In this document: piece after piece, positions 34,383-47,129 of the stretch
How positions within the stretch are numbered: position 1 is the first letter of the stretch
How the letters are laid out: every line of letters starts with the position of its first letter
Assembly (NCBI RefSeq): GCF_047511655.1
Contig: NC_133390.1
Coordinates: 89,287,583-89,351,582, forward strand
Length of the DNA: 64,000 bases
From: Castor canadensis
Lineage: Eukaryota > Chordata > Mammalia > Rodentia > Castoridae
Direction of reading: 5' to 3'
Program-made: the position numbers and the translations under genes
Notes under the pieces: generated by a model
Seen by the model: the letters and a program-made list of their open reading frames with translations, nothing else
Told to the model about the DNA's origin: nothing
Databases searched by the model: none

Positions 34383-34540
34383 AACTAGATCCAAGTCTTT
34401 TGTCCTGTACAAGTATCAACACAAAGTGGATTAGGACCTTAATATGAGACCTGAAACATTGAAGCTAGTGCAGTAAAGAGCAGGAAATACATTGAAATTA
34501 ATAGGCATAGGCAATGACTTCCTAAATAGAACTCAAATGG
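34383..34540 (+). mobile_element. Older L1 LINE ORF2 fragment, left part
   Basis: 'gaaactagatccaagtcttt', 'caacacaaagtggattagga', 'ccttaatatgagacctgaaa', 'gacttcctaaatagaactca' match late ORF2 at 40449-40606 of the younger copy. It is interrupted at 34540 by that younger L1 and resumes at 41863. Confidence 0.9.
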
Positions 34541-36500
34541 TGGGAATCCAAGATGGCGGTTAGGGTAGGGAATCAGAAATCCTAAGCTCTGTGACTCAAG
34601 AAACCACTTTGAGACTTTGGTGATACACTTGCATAATTCTGATTGCTTCTTCCCAAAATAATAACTGGTATCACATTAGGTGCACATAAAATTCAAAGAC
34701 TGACCCTTAAACCAGCCTTAATTGCACCTGACAGCCACAAAAATCCCACACAGCATAGCCAGCAAGGTGTGTCCAGCCCTGGAAAAAAAGCCCCTTGCCA
34801 TTTCTCTCTCTCTTTTTTTTCTCCCCAACAAACATAAGACAGAGCATCAATCAGAATCAAACTGTGTGACATCCTGGACTCCTAACCAGTGGAAAGGCCC
34901 CCTACACCATGCCATTTCTCCCTGCCAGCCAGTTCCAAAGCTGCTTGCATGAATCTGCAGAATGAACAAGTGAGCATCACATACCATGCATGACACCCCT
35001 ATCCACCCCCAGGGAACATAATTCAGCACAGCCCCTGGGCAGACTGAACCACCCCCAACAAATCTGAAAAGCATAAACAGCAAATTGTAATCTAATATGA
35101 CAGCAAAGGTGGGGTGGAACACTGAATGTGCCCCAGGGAACAGGTTGGGGCTAGGAGTCAAACTCTCAGTGAACGAATACAGGAAAAGCAACACAGTCTA
35201 AGAGTGGGGGTTGGAGGGACAAGTCAACCTTCCAGAGGAGCCACTAGCACCAAACAGAGGTCAGGAGAGGCACAAAGGTTGAGAGGGGATGTGGGACAAC
35301 AAGCTAACAGGTAGTGGATCCCAGAGCTGGTCTCATGGGACAGAGGGCAACATTGAAAACTGAATTGCCCCACCTTGGTGGGGGAGTGCTGATCAAACAG
35401 ATTTGCAGCTGTAGGGCAACACAGATGCTGCCTTGTGAAAAAAACAACAGCTCTAATCACCCTGCACAAACTGAGAGACTAACCTCACCTCCCAATTGCA
35501 ACTAACCTTGTGGACAGAAGGAACCAAATACTACTGATAAGCCAGTCACCTGGTGAGACCACATTAGAGCTTCCACTTGTATGCCAATACCAGGATTGCA
35601 TGCTTGAGGAATAACTCCAAAACTTTGACCAAAAGAGTGAACATTTTATTGATCCTGTACTTGGTGGGGTTTTTTCTGTATTATTAACTTCAACACCACT
35701 ATTTTCTAATCTCTATACTTACCCTCTTGACTTTCCCTCCTTTTCCTGGCTACTATCCATTGTTTTCCCTCCCAACTACTCTTTCTGCCCCTTCCCATCC
35801 ACTGTTTACCCTGTCTTCACCTTCTCCTCTTATCCTTCTCCAATCTGTTACCACACTATTCCTCCTTCCTACACACTCACCATCCACTGATTAGCCTACT
35901 GTACCAACTGTGCACAACCCCAGGCCCCTGCAATCACTGACACAAGCACCGTCCACTACAACAGAAATACACTCTAACACACACAAGGGCCGCAAAACCC
36001 AGCAGCCTCCATACATCTTCCTCCATCCACCCTTCCCTATGCCCTTTTATAGTTCCACCTTTAACAAATATCCAAATTTCTATATCTAGCTTAATAACTA
36101 TCCCCCCAACTCTCATTGTTTATAGATATTATCACCAAGGGATTTTCTATATAATATGTAAACAACAGGTCTGGCATTGAACCTGTGAATTTGTTACTGC
36201 TAAATTACACCTCCAGGCCAGGGACAGAAAGAACACATCAACCTAGCTTATAACCAAGTCAGCCACAACACAAAAGTTAAATCAGGAAAAGAAAGCAGGC
36301 AATTAAAACCACCAACTAGCCTATCAAGAACATAGTTGCACAGCACCAAGTAGAGTGATAGGAGGAAGAAAGGATGGAAACCACATTTGTCAAAAAAAAA
36401 AAATTGAATACAGGATTCTGTGGGAAATGAAGAAAATGGATACCTAGTTCATGATCCCAACAAAACAATGATAAATGTCACTAGGAAGCCCAGTGATGCC
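34541..36500 (+). promoter_or_regulatory. Long L1 5'UTR
   Basis: Opens with 'ccaagatggcggtt', a YY1-like CAAGATGGCGG motif also found near the start of primate L1 5'UTRs. Most of it matches the reversed 5'UTR at 12183-13548. It includes a pyrimidine-rich block at 35690-35880 and, near its end, a tRNA-derived SINE-like unit (36166-36226). At about 1.95 kb it is long for an L1 5'UTR. Confidence 0.75.
36166..36226 (-). repeat. ID-like tRNA-derived SINE unit within the L1 5'UTR
   Basis: The reverse complement has an A-box-like 'atttagcagtaac' and a perfect-style B box 'ggttcaatgcc' spaced as in ID/tRNA-Ala-derived SINEs. The order and spacing match the ID units at 17236 and 61535. No TSD was identified. 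Confidence 0.5.
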
Positions 36501-37630
36501 CACAAACAACCCTCAAAGAGGGAATATTGGAAGAAATCACTGAGAAACTCATAAATAAGATACTAGACATGGTTAACCAGAATGTACAAGATGCATTCAA
36601 GAAATTTCAAGACACTAAAAATAAAGAACATGAAAAGACACAGAAACAAATAAATGAACTCAGAGAGGACTTGAACAAACATCAAAGTGAGAGGAGTTCA
36701 ACAAACACCAAAATGAAACAAAGGACAAAGTGAAAAAAAGAGATATATGAATTAAAGATAACAACACAAAATATAAAAGAGGAGTTGAACAAAGCTATGG
36801 AAACCTCAGAAAAAAGAATCAAATAGAAATCCTGGAAATAAAAAAGCCTTTCAGTCAAACAAAAAACACAATGAAAGGCCACTCCAGCAGACTAGAACAA
36901 GTGGAAGACAGAATCTCAGAGCTCGAAGATAAAATAGAAATTAACGAAAAAAAAAAAAAACAGAAGAAACCTTAGTCAAACAACTCAAGAGCTGTGAAAG
37001 GAATATGCAATTCAGCAACTCCATCAAAAGGCCAAACTGAGAACTATGGGCATTGAAGAAAGAGAAGAGGTGCAAGCAAAAAGGATACTTAATATATTCA
37101 ATCAAATAATAACAGATATTTCCCAAATCTCAAGATAATTGGCCCATTCAGGTACAGGAAGCCTCTAGGACACCAAACAAACATAACCAAAATAAAACCT
37201 CCCAATAGCATATTATCATTAAAACCACAAGCATAGAGAGGAGAGTAAGAATACTGAAGGATGTAAGAAAGAAAAAACAAATAATATATAAAGGTAAACC
37301 CATCAAAATAACAGCACATACCTCCATGGAAACCCTGAAAGCAAGAAGGGCATGGAGTGAGGTATTTTGGGCACTGAATGAAAATAACTTCAGTCCAAGG
37401 ATACTCTACCCAGCAAAACTATCATTCAAAATTGACAGAGCAATAAGAATCTTGCATGACAAACAGAAACTAAAACAATATATGACCACCAAGCCAACAC
37501 TACAGAAGATTCTCCAAGGAATTCTTCACATAGAAGATGAAAGTGAACAAACCATGAGAGGATGGGGAGTATTAAAAAAGAGAAGGAAAAAGAAGTTTCA
37601 GAAAGTAGCATTGATTTTGCTGCATTGAAT
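36500..37630 (+). pseudogene. L1 ORF1 remnant
   Basis: ORF1 normally encodes a trimeric coiled-coil RNA-binding chaperone that coats L1 RNA. The 36527-36733 frame is Lys/Glu/Gln-rich and coiled-coil-like (e.g. QKQINELREDLNKHQSE). The frame at 37326-37628 carries the C-terminal domain with METLKARRAWSEVFWALNE and the NNFSPRILYPAKLSF segment. The middle part is shattered by stops and indels, including a 14-A run near 36947-36960. A start codon cannot be fixed. Confidence 0.85.
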
Positions 37631-37658
37631 TAAATCCTTAAACAACAAAAACAACTAA

Positions 37659-40600
37659 ATGGCAGTTATCACTATATACTTATCACTTTTAACACTGAAT
37701 GTCAATGGACTCCATTCCCCCATCAAAGACACCATTTGGCAAACTGGATTAAAAAGGAAGGTCCCACAATCAGTTGTTTACAAGAGACTCAGCTTTTTGA
37801 CACTGGCTTAGGGTGAAAGGCTGGAAGAAGATATACCAAGCCAATGGCCCTGGAAAATATGCAGAACTAGTAATACTATCTCAGACAAAGTAGACTTCAA
37901 ACTTACATTGGTCAAATGAGATAAAGAAGGACACTTCATACAATAAAAGGGGCAATACATCAAAAGGAAATAACAATTTTCAACCTATATGCACCTAATG
38001 TCAGTGCACCCAATTTCATCAAACATACATTAAAGGACTTAAAAGCAGATATAGACTCCGACACAGAGATAGCAGGAAATTTTAATACCCTTCTGTCACC
38101 AATAGACAGGTAATCCAAAGAAAAAATCAACAAAGAAATCCTAGAACTAAATGACAACATAGATCAAATGGACCTAACTGATGTCTACAGAATATTTCAT
38201 CCAACAATACCACAATATACGTTCTTCTCAGCAGCCCAGGGAACCTTGTCCAAAATAAATCATATCTTAGGGCACAAAGCAAGCCTCAGCAAATATAAGA
38301 AAAGAGAAACATCCACAGAATTCTATCTGATAACAATGCAATAAAACTAGAACTCTACAACAAAAACAACAGCAGAAAATACACAAATAATTGGAGGCTG
38401 AAGAACACATTGCTCAATGATCAGTGGGTCATAGAAGAAATAAGACAGGAAATTAAAAGTTTCCTGGAAGTTAATGAAAATGAAAACAACACCAAACAGA
38501 ACTTATGGGACACAGCAAAGACAGTCCTAAGAGGAAAGTTTATAGCCATGAGTGCATATATTAAAAAGACAGAAAGATCTCAAATAAATGACCTAATGCT
38601 ACATCTCAAACTCCTAGAAAAGCAAGAGCAAACAAAACGCAAAGCAAGCAGAATGAGAGAAATAATAAAAATAAGAGCCAAAATTAATGAAATAGAGACC
38701 AAAAAACCATACAAAGAATCAACAAAGCAAAAAGCTGATTCCTTGAAAATATAAAGACTGACAAGCCCCTGGCAAATATGGCTAAAATGTGGAGGGAAAA
38801 GACCCAAATCAGTAAAATCAGAAACAAAAAAGGGGAGATAAAACAAACACCAAGGAAATCCAGGGAATCATCAGAGACTACTATGAGAACTTATATTCCA
38901 ATGAATTAGAAAACACTGAAGAAATGGAAAAATTTCTAGATACTTATGACCATCCACAATTGAACCAAGAGGATATTAACCCCTAACAGATCTATAACAT
39001 GTAATGAAATTGAAGCAGCAATAAAGAATCTCCCAAAAAAGAAAAGTCCAGGATCAGACAGATTCTCTGCTGAATTCTACCAGACCTTTAAGAACAAATA
39101 CCAACAATCCTTAAACTTTTCCATGAAATAGAAAGGGAAGGAACAATGCCTAACTCATTCTATGAAGCCAGTATATTACACCTATCCAAAAACTGGACAA
39201 GGACATATCCAAAAAGGAGAACTACAGGCCAATATCTTTAATGATCATTGATGCAAAAATCCTCAATAAAATAATGGCAAACTAAATCCAATGACATAAC
39301 AGAAAGACCATTCACCATAACCAAGTCAGCTTCATCCAGGGATGCAGGGAAGGTTCAACATATGCAATTCAATAAATGTGATACAGCACATTAATAGAAG
39401 GAAAGCCAAAAGCCACTGGATCATCTCAATAGATGCAGGAAAAGCCTTTGATAAGATTCAACATCATTTCATGATAAAAGCTCTAAGAAAACTAGGAATA
39501 AGAGAAATGTACCTCACCATTGTAAAGGCTATATATGACAAACCTACAGACAGCATCCTACTTAATGGGGAAAGACTGAAATCATTTCCTTTAAAGTCAG
39601 GAAGACAAGGGTGCCCACTATCCCCACTCCTATTCAACATAGTCCTGCAATTCCTAGCCAGAGCAATAAGGCAAGAAGGTGAAATAACAGGAATACAAAT
39701 AGGTGAATAAAGAAAGTATCCCTATTTGCATATGACACGATCCTATACCTCAAAGACACAAAAGACTCTACCCAAAAACTCCTAGACACCATAAACAGCT
39801 TCAGCAATGTAGCAGGATCCAAATCAACTTACAAAAATCAGTAGCCTCTCTATATACCAACAATGAACAAATTGAGAAAGAATATAGGAATAGCCTCAAA
39901 AAAACCAAATATCTAGGAATAAACTTAACAAAGGATGCAAATATTCTCTACAAGTGGAAATACAAACCACTGAACAAAGAGATCAAAGAAAACTACAGAA
40001 GGTGGAAAGATCTCCCATGCTCATGATGGGCAGAATCAACATAGTAAACATGGCTATACTACCAAAAGCAATCTGCATGTTCAATGCAATTCCCATCAAA
40101 ATCCCAATGACTTTCATCACAGAGATTGAAACTAAAGTTTATTTAGAAACACAAAAGGCCACGAATAGCCAAGGCAATACTGAACAAAAAGAACAACACT
40201 GGAGGTACCACAATACCTGACTTCAAACTATACTATAGAGCCATAGCAATAAAAACAGCATGGTACTGGCACAAAAACAGATATAAAGACCAGTGGAACA
40301 GAATAGAGGACCCAGACATGAATTCATACAGCTACCCCCACCTTATTTTTGACAAAGGTGACAAAGGTGCCAAAGACATACAATGGAGAAAAGATAGCCT
40401 CTTCAACAAATGTTGCTGGGAAAAGTGGTTATCTGCCTGCAGAAAACTGAAACTAGATCCAAGCCTATCACCCTGTATTAGTATCAACTCAAAGTGGATT
40501 AAGGACCTTAATAACAGACCTAAAACCTTGCAGTTAGTATAGGAAAGAGCAGGGAATACTCTGCTCAATAGGTATAGACAAGGACTTCCTCAGTAGAACT

Positions 40601-41431
40601 CAAGTGGCCCAGCAATTAAGAGAAAGGATGGACAAATGGGACTACAAGAAATTAAAAAGCTTCTGCATAACTAAAGAAATGGACTCTAAATCAAAGAGAC
40701 CACCCACAGAGTGGGAGGAAATCTGTGCTAGCTATATATCAGACAAAGGAGTGATAACAGAATACACAGGGAGCTCAAAAAACTAAGCTCCCCAAAATTC
40801 AAAGAAGCAATAAAGAAATGGGCAACTGAAAAAAACAGCACTTTTTCAAAGGACAAGTCCAAATGGCTAAAAACACATGAAAAAATGTTCACCATCCCTG
40901 TCCATAAAGGAATTGAAAATAAAAACAACACTAGGATTCTACCTCACTCCTGTAGAACACTACTAGCATCTACTGTAGAACACTACCAACAATAAATGTT
41001 GGCAAGGATGCAAGGAAAAATGAACCCTCATACACTGCTGGTGGGAATGTAAGCTAGTACAACCATTATGGAAAACAATACAGAAGCTTCTTAAGAAACT
41101 AAACATAGATCTGCCATAGGATCCTGCAATACCACTCCTAGGGATATACCCAAAGGAATGTGACTCAGGTTTTTACAAAGGTTTATTGCAGCACTATTTA
41201 CAATCACCAAGCTATGGAAACAGCCTAGATGCCCCACTACTGACCAATGGATTAAGAAAATGTGGTACTTATACACAAAGGAATTTTATTCAACCAGAAA
41301 GAAGAATGAAATTTTGTCATTCTCAAGTAAATGGATGCAACTGGAGAACAGTGAAGTTAGCCAGGCTCAGAAGGCCAAAATCTCATGCTCTCCCTCATAT
41401 GTGGATGATATACTTAAAACAAGTGCAGTAA
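37659..41431 (+). pseudogene. L1 ORF2 remnant (endonuclease plus reverse transcriptase)
   Basis: The ATG at 37659 begins an endonuclease N-terminus (MAVITIYLSLLTLNVNGLHS). The total span of ~1,257 codons equals a complete ORF2. Frames at 38410-38754, 39342-39710 and 40318-40542 carry recognisable pieces, including the RT segment [13 protein letters not shown] and [11 protein letters not shown]. Damage: the endonuclease SDHNA motif reads SDNNA near 38325-38340, and the RT active site reads FAYDT instead of FADDM near 39725-39740, besides many frameshifts. The C-terminal frame ends at 41431. Confidence 0.9.
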
Positions 41432-41862
41432 TATTATGGACATGGCACATACTAAGGGGAGAACATGCATGGGAGGAATAGGGAAAGGGAGGGAAACCTA
41501 AAACTTGAATGTTGTTGATGTGCTCAGTGTAGAGGAGCAAAATAAGTAATCTTAAACTGGCAGAGGCCTCTATGGGAAGGGGACCAGGAAGTAGTGAAGA
41601 GGTCTGTTAGAGATGAACCAATGTGTGTTGTAATACACATGTGCATGGATGCAACACCGGGATTCTGTCTGTATAGCTATCTTTATCTCAAACTAGCAAA
41701 AACACTGTCTTTATTATCTCTTATGTTTTCTCTTCAACAAAATCAGAGAACAAGAGGGCTAAACAGGTTCTGCCCAGAAGCAGGGATAGGGGGGAGGGCA
41801 CAGGAAGAAGTGGCCCAAACAAAATATACACACATGTTGGTAAATGTAAAAACAATTTAAAA
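41432..41862 (+). other. L1 3'UTR
   Basis: Contains 'aagtggcccaaacaaaatat' and ends in A-rich 'taaaaacaatttaaaa'. It matches the 3'UTRs at 23729-24032 and (reversed) 8381-8778, placing the three copies in one subfamily. A G-rich stretch lies at about 41760-41815. Confidence 0.85.
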
Positions 41863-43255
41863 AACTCAAATGGGTCAGAAACTAATAGAATGGATTGACA
41901 AATGGGACTACATGAAATTAAAAAGCTTCTGCGCAACAAAAGAAATGGTCACCAGATTGAAGAGGTTGCCAAAGAATGGGGAGAAAATCTTTGCCAGCTA
42001 TACATCTGACAAGGGATTAATAACCAGAGTATTCATGGAACTCAAAAAACTAAACTTCCAAAAAATCAATGACCCAATGAAGAAATGTGCAAAAGAACTG
42101 AATAGAGCTTTTTCAAAGGAATAAGTCCAAATGGCTAAAAAAAACACATAAAGAAATGGTCAACATCTTTGGCCATAATAGAAATGCAAATCAAAACCAT
42201 GTTAAGATTCCACCCCACTCCTGTTAGAATGGCTAATATGAAGAATACAAACAACAAATGTTGGCAAGGATATGGGGAAAAAGGTACCCTCATATACTGA
42301 TACTGTAAATTAGTACAACCACTGGAAAACAGTATGGTGGCTCCTCAAAAAACTAAAAATAGAATTGCCATATGATCCAGCAATTCCACTTCTAGGGATC
42401 TTCCTGAACAAATGAGACTCAGGTTACAACAAATACACCCATGTTTATTGCAGCATTATTCATAGCAGCTAAGCTATAGAAACAGCCAAAATGTTCAATT
42501 AGTGATGACTGGTTTAAGAAAATGTGGTATTTATATACAATGGAATTTTATTTGGCCACAAAGAATGCAATTTTGTCGTTTTCAGGAAAATGGATGGAAC
42601 AGGAGAACATTATCTTAAGTGAAGTTAGCCAGGTTCAGAAAGCCAAAAGCCACATGCTTTCTCTCATATGTGGAATATAGGCCCAGTACGAATGCAATGC
42701 AGCAATTATGAAAAATAGGTCATGTTAAGGGGAGAGCACAAACAAGAGAGGGAGTGTAAAAGAAGGAAGTTAAGAAGGTGAATGTGGTTGATGTACTGCC
42801 AAAAGAAGAGTGAATATAGATTTTTTTTAACCTGTTGAAATCACCCTAAGAAGGTGACTAGGTAGAATGGAGAAAAATAGAAGGATGAACCAGTTCGGGT
42901 TATAATACATACATAGAAGGAAAAGTGTGCAGCTATCTTAAACAAACAAAATTTTTTTTTTCTTTTACAAAATTAGAGAACAGGAGGGTGAGATAGGTCC
43001 TACCTGGAGGGGGTGGACCAAATGGGAAGGGTGAAAGTGGGGAAAGAATGTGGGAGGGTGAATACAGTGCACATACTGTGTACACATGTGTAAATGGAAA
43101 AATGATACCTGTTGAAACTATTCCAGGAATGAGGGGAAGAGGGAAGAGGAAGAATGATGGAGGGCGTGAATTCAACTATGATATATTTGATATATTGTAA
43201 GAACTTTTGTGGATGCTACAATGTATCCCCACCCAGCACAACAATAAAAAAATTA
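41863..43255 (+). mobile_element. Older L1 LINE, ORF2 end and 3'UTR, right part
   Basis: Continues ORF2 directly from 34540 ('cagaaactaatagaatggat', 'tgggactacatgaaattaaa'), through 'ggaattttatttggccacaa' near 42541, to a long 3'UTR with 'gaggacaggagggtgag'-like and 'ctgttgaaactattccagga' blocks and 'acaataaaaaaattaaaa' at its end. The 3'UTR differs from the younger copy and matches the subfamily at 52892. Frames such as 41870-42124 are ORF2 pieces. Confidence 0.9.
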
Positions 43256-43339
43256 AAATTGTAAATATATATGTACATATATATTCTCTAATTTTCAAAG
43301 AAAAGGATTCCAATTAAAATAATTTCTTATCTGTTTAAA
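43256..43339 (+). other. Candidate L1 3' transduction segment
   Basis: Between the L1 poly-A-like end (43255) and the LTR target-site copy (from 43340) lie ~80 bases of AT-rich non-L1 sequence ending in a second A run ('ctgtttaaaaaaa'). This is the arrangement left when L1 transcription reads past its own poly-A site. Alternatively it is a degenerated tail. Confidence 0.4.
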
Positions 43340-43430
43340 AAAATAAGGTCACATTTTAGAGTTCCAGGAGTTAGCACTGCAATATATCTTTCTGGGAGTG
43401 GGGGCATTATTCAATTCATGAAACTTACCT
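43340..43430 (-). repeat. MaLR-type LTR, right part of split copy
   Basis: 'aaaataaggtcacattttag', 'agttccaggagttagcactg', 'caatatatctttctgggagt' complete the LTR begun at 33998. aaaataaggtcacattttaga (43340-43360) repeats 34356-34375 with a few differences and is the TSD of the older L1. Confidence 0.8.
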
Positions 43431-43439
43431 AGAATTATG

Positions 43440-43545
43440 TATATTCATCCATTCACTCACAAATATTTATTGAGTCCATTTTTCAGGCAATGTGACAAAA
43501 ATAGATCAAGTCACTATCTCTAGGGAGCTTTGATTTGAATTTGAA
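43440..43545 (-). repeat. L2 LINE 3' end fragment
   Basis: 'atccattcactcacaaatat', 'ttattgagtccatttttcag', 'gcaatgtgacaaaaatagat', 'cactatctctagggagctt' follow the reversed L2 tail (tcattcaacaaatatttattgagcacc ... ccctgccctcagggagctt). Confidence 0.75.
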
Positions 43546-43549
43546 CCAT

Positions 43550-46145
43550 ATTCTGTAGCTAAATATACTTTGTAATTTAAAATTAAATATAGTTTATAGC
43601 TTAGTAAAATCTTTTTATCTATATTTCCATGATTAATCTTCAGAATAGTCCTATCACATATGCTGAGCAAATATTAGTGGTTAATTTTTTTTGCATGAGA
43701 CAGTCACAACTAAAGTCAATATACAAAATGTCTGATGAATCCATTTGCTATTTATAATTTATGACAGGGAACATTGCTACATAATAGAGTATTTTACAAT
43801 ATGTCATATGGGAATATGATTTAAAAGTAAAGGACACTGTTTACAAGACAAAATGTGTTTATTTTAACAATTTAATTTTATTTCTAATTATTCACAGTAC
43901 TGCAGAAAACATTCTGAGATGTATTTTCAAAAATGGAATAATACTTTAAGAGTGACAAGAGGCTGCTGTAGATATTCACTGGGGAATAAAATAAAGGTAG
44001 ATATTAATGTGAATTCACAGAATTATAGTTATATTAGAAATTCAGCCTTAAAAATATTGAAAGGAATCTTAAGGCTCATATCATTTAATCACATATTCTC
44101 CAAAACAAGTATCTGGGAATTAAATCATGACAAAAAGAAGAATGAAAAAATGCAAGCATTACGTAATTATTTCCCTATAATTAATTTAGGTAATGGATGA
44201 TATTTTATATATTCTAAATTGTAATGTATAGTATAATGAGTAGTAAAAATATGCCAACTCTTGGTAAACCATAATTAGTATCTGATGAGACAGCAGTGTT
44301 GCGGGAAAGGGAAGATAGTGAGGTAGGAGATGAGCTATCTCGCAGGTTTTTTTCAGACTTGTTTCTGGCACACCCACTTACAAGAAATGCTTCAGCAGAC
44401 CTGCAGTTGTTTGTCCCCTACAACGAAGCTGCCACCAGTGCTGAAAGCAACATTAAGAAAGCAGGAGAATGCCATGCAACAATGAAACCAAGATGATGGA
44501 GGCATGGACAGAAAAAGAGGCAGATGACAAATGGAATCACATACTCTCTTAGCAAGTGTTTGTGTTATGTGACAAAAATAATGTCACATTATTGAATCTA
44601 ATAGGAGCTGAGAGGAGGATGAACACAGGACAGGCAGCTGGAAAAAGGCAAAGTTCTGGGAAGATAAGCTCATGAGCAAACGGAGCACCTTGTGATCAAC
44701 ATAAAAAAATAGTTATATTTTCTAACAATAGTGGCTCTCTTGGGCCATCTGCACACACAAGTGAGAGTTTTCTTATTATCCTCTGGATACTGAAGGATCT
44801 TCTGGTGAGGAAATTAGCCACTTTGGGAATAAGTATCTATCTCTTGAAATCTGGAATTCTTTTAATTCTTCTAAAAAGAGCAGCGTTTCCTAATGTATAA
44901 ATGATTATTTACTGTGGTCACAGATAACTTTTGTCACATATAAGGGGAGCCAGCAATTCCCCCACACAATGATAGCATGTCATTAAGGGAACTCTCATTT
45001 TTCATCAATGCTAAGGACTTTTGAAAAAATTTCATGTTCCCACACTTCACATTTGCATGTTTCTTGATAGGTCTTTTCTGACACATTTTCCTGTTCACAA
45101 TCCATTTCTCTTTTGGAAAACAACTTTGAGTGGGTCCCTTAAGCTTCTTGCTTTTTTCCCATTCTCAGGGAAGATGCTCTAGGGATGGGCAAATGAGGCA
45201 GATATAGCCAATCACACCCCTCAGATCCTCTGGAATCAGTGATTCTTCAGAGTGTGTGCAAGGCTAAAGTTATACCAAAGACAGTTGGTCCTGGCTTTTG
45301 ATAGAATTTGGGAGTAAAAGACAGTAGAACTGGGGGGTTCTAATCCAGCAGGGAGTTAGCATTATCATGCTTAAAAATTAATCCCACCTAGAAAATTAAT
45401 GACAAGAAATGGAAAAATATTTCTGGTGTTAGTGTTTCTAAATTTGGCTATGTCTGAAAAAGACATCTCTCCTAAACTTTTCAGTTTCTTTGAATAAGTT
45501 CCCTTTATGCTTAAGCTAGATTAAATCTGGTTTTTTAATTGCTTTCAACCAAAAACTTCCTGAGCACTCAAGCATTTAGGATTTAACCCAATTAACTCAA
45601 GTTCTAAAACCCCTTGCTCCAAAATTACACAGTGCCTGCCAACATTCCCTGTCATTAAGCTTGATCCTACTACACTGTCACGTTGATCTGGGAAAGGGGT
45701 TATTGTTTATAAATAATAATTTACTAAAGGTATGTCATATTTGTCCTAAAAATATCAATCAAAATAATAATGTATGAAGTAGAAAGTACAAGACATCCGT
45801 TCATCCTCTTTTCCACCCCATTCCATGATTTACCCTGTGGGCACATCCAAACACTTCAAACTCAACAAAAAATGTGTGCATATGTGTGTGTATGTGTGTA
45901 TTAGATGTTGCATAAAGGCTATAAGTTTTTAAATAATAAAGCTACTAGAGGAGGTACATCTATATTTATGATTACCTATAAAAATCTAACAAAAATTTAA
46001 AAATAGATGCAAGTTTCATGTAAATATCAGGGTCATCCTTTAATGAAGAATCAGCACAAAGAAACCTCTTCCATGAATCCCCTCTCTCCTCAGTGAGTCT
46101 GAAACATTATTTTCTCTTCTCATACAATCCTTTACTCGTTTACTT
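43550..46145. other. Single-copy non-coding DNA, nothing recognised
   Basis: Frames at 43919-44200 (93 codons) and 44296-44496 (66 codons) show no conserved motif. No RNA gene or transposon was identified apart from the TG-rich tract noted separately. Confidence 0.45.
45873..45900. repeat. (TG)n-rich microsatellite
   Basis: Interrupted tgtgtg/catatg units over 28 bases. Confidence 0.8.
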
Positions 46146-46149
46146 AATT

Positions 46150-46312
46150 GTGATGTACAGTATACATAGTCACCTACATATATTGGACTACTTTCTGAAA
46201 TTATAAGTACTTCCAAGGCAAAAAATGTGTTTGGTTTATCTTTGTATTTCCAAGATTTAATTCAATGGTTAATTCATGTTTTTAAGTTAAATCAGTGAGT
46301 GAATGAGATAAA
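46150..46312 (+). repeat. L2 LINE 3' end fragment, diverged
   Basis: 'aattataagtacttccaagg', 'caaaaaatgtgtttggttta', 'tctttgtatttccaagattt' and 'gtgagtgaatgag' follow the L2 tail order (ctccctgagggcagggactgtgtcttgtt ... gtatccccagc ... aatgaatga). Confidence 0.55.
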
Positions 46313-46319
46313 TAGATAA

Positions 46320-46980
46320 GAGATCTCACTGATAAATATTCTCCTATTCCATGTTGGATTATAAAATAACTATGTGAATATTCTTTTTATTTTAATTTAA
46401 GCCTATCCTCTCAGTTCCTCTCTACTAGAAACCACCAGGCAAGTGAAAAGCAGGCTGTTAGTTCCAATTCTTTTGGGAAGGCAGACACTCGTCTGAATTC
46501 ATCCTATCCTTAATCACTGCAGAGTGATGACAGGAATTAAAAACACCTAAAATGAAATTGCCAGGTAATATCCGCTTAGTACCCAACAGTCTTCAATTCG
46601 TTAACTAAATCTTTTAACCTAACCTTTGCACCTTTCTAAACTTGACCCTGTGCCAGACTGCTAAAGAGTTCTTGGCTTGCTCTCCTGTGACTATGTCTCT
46701 AATAATTTGCCTTATTACTCATTTCTTTCCCTTCATTTCCTCCATTCCAAGATTTAGAATTTGAATTTCAGACTGATAGGTGTTGATATGTTAGTGGCCA
46801 TCGATTTTTATTTGCTTGCTTGGAATTCTAAATAGTGTGATCCCCAGTCAGCTCTGCTTCGTCTCTTCAATACTAATTACCACAGTACACTACTGGCTAT
46901 TCTTGTCTGTTACCCACCTTCTAGGGAGCACCATATCACATGATGAATGAACAATCTAACAAACACTTTACATCAATCAT
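46320..46980. other. Single-copy DNA, nothing recognised
   Basis: No gene or repeat identified. Confidence 0.4.
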
Positions 46981-46984
46981 TAAA

Positions 46985-47125
46985 ATGAGATCTGCCTCTA
47001 AATTCTAGTACTGTCATGTCACGGCTGTGTGATTTTGGCTAAGTTACTTAACTTCTTTCTGCCTGAATTTCCTCCAAAATGGAATTTATAATTGTATGTA
47101 CTTAATACATAAGGAATGTTGTTAG
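46985..47125 (+). repeat. MIR SINE
   Basis: 'gcctctaaattctagtactg', 'acggctgtgtgattttggct', 'aagttacttaacttctttct', 'gcctgaatttcctccaaaat' reproduce the MIR core very clearly. Confidence 0.9.
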
Positions 47126-47129
47126 TGAC

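Larger units (their letters stand above)
34541..41862 (+). mobile_element. Near full-length L1 LINE with 5'UTR, ORF1, ORF2, 3'UTR and TSD
   Basis: 7.3 kb. 5'UTR 34541-~36500, ORF1 region ~36500-37630, ORF2 37659-41431, 3'UTR 41432-41862 ending in an A-rich tail. The 11-bp TSD aactcaaatgg lies at 34530-34540 and 41863-41873, and removing the element rejoins an older L1 ORF2. It is the most complete retrotransposon of the window, but both reading frames are broken and key residues are lost, so it is not autonomous. Confidence 0.95.
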
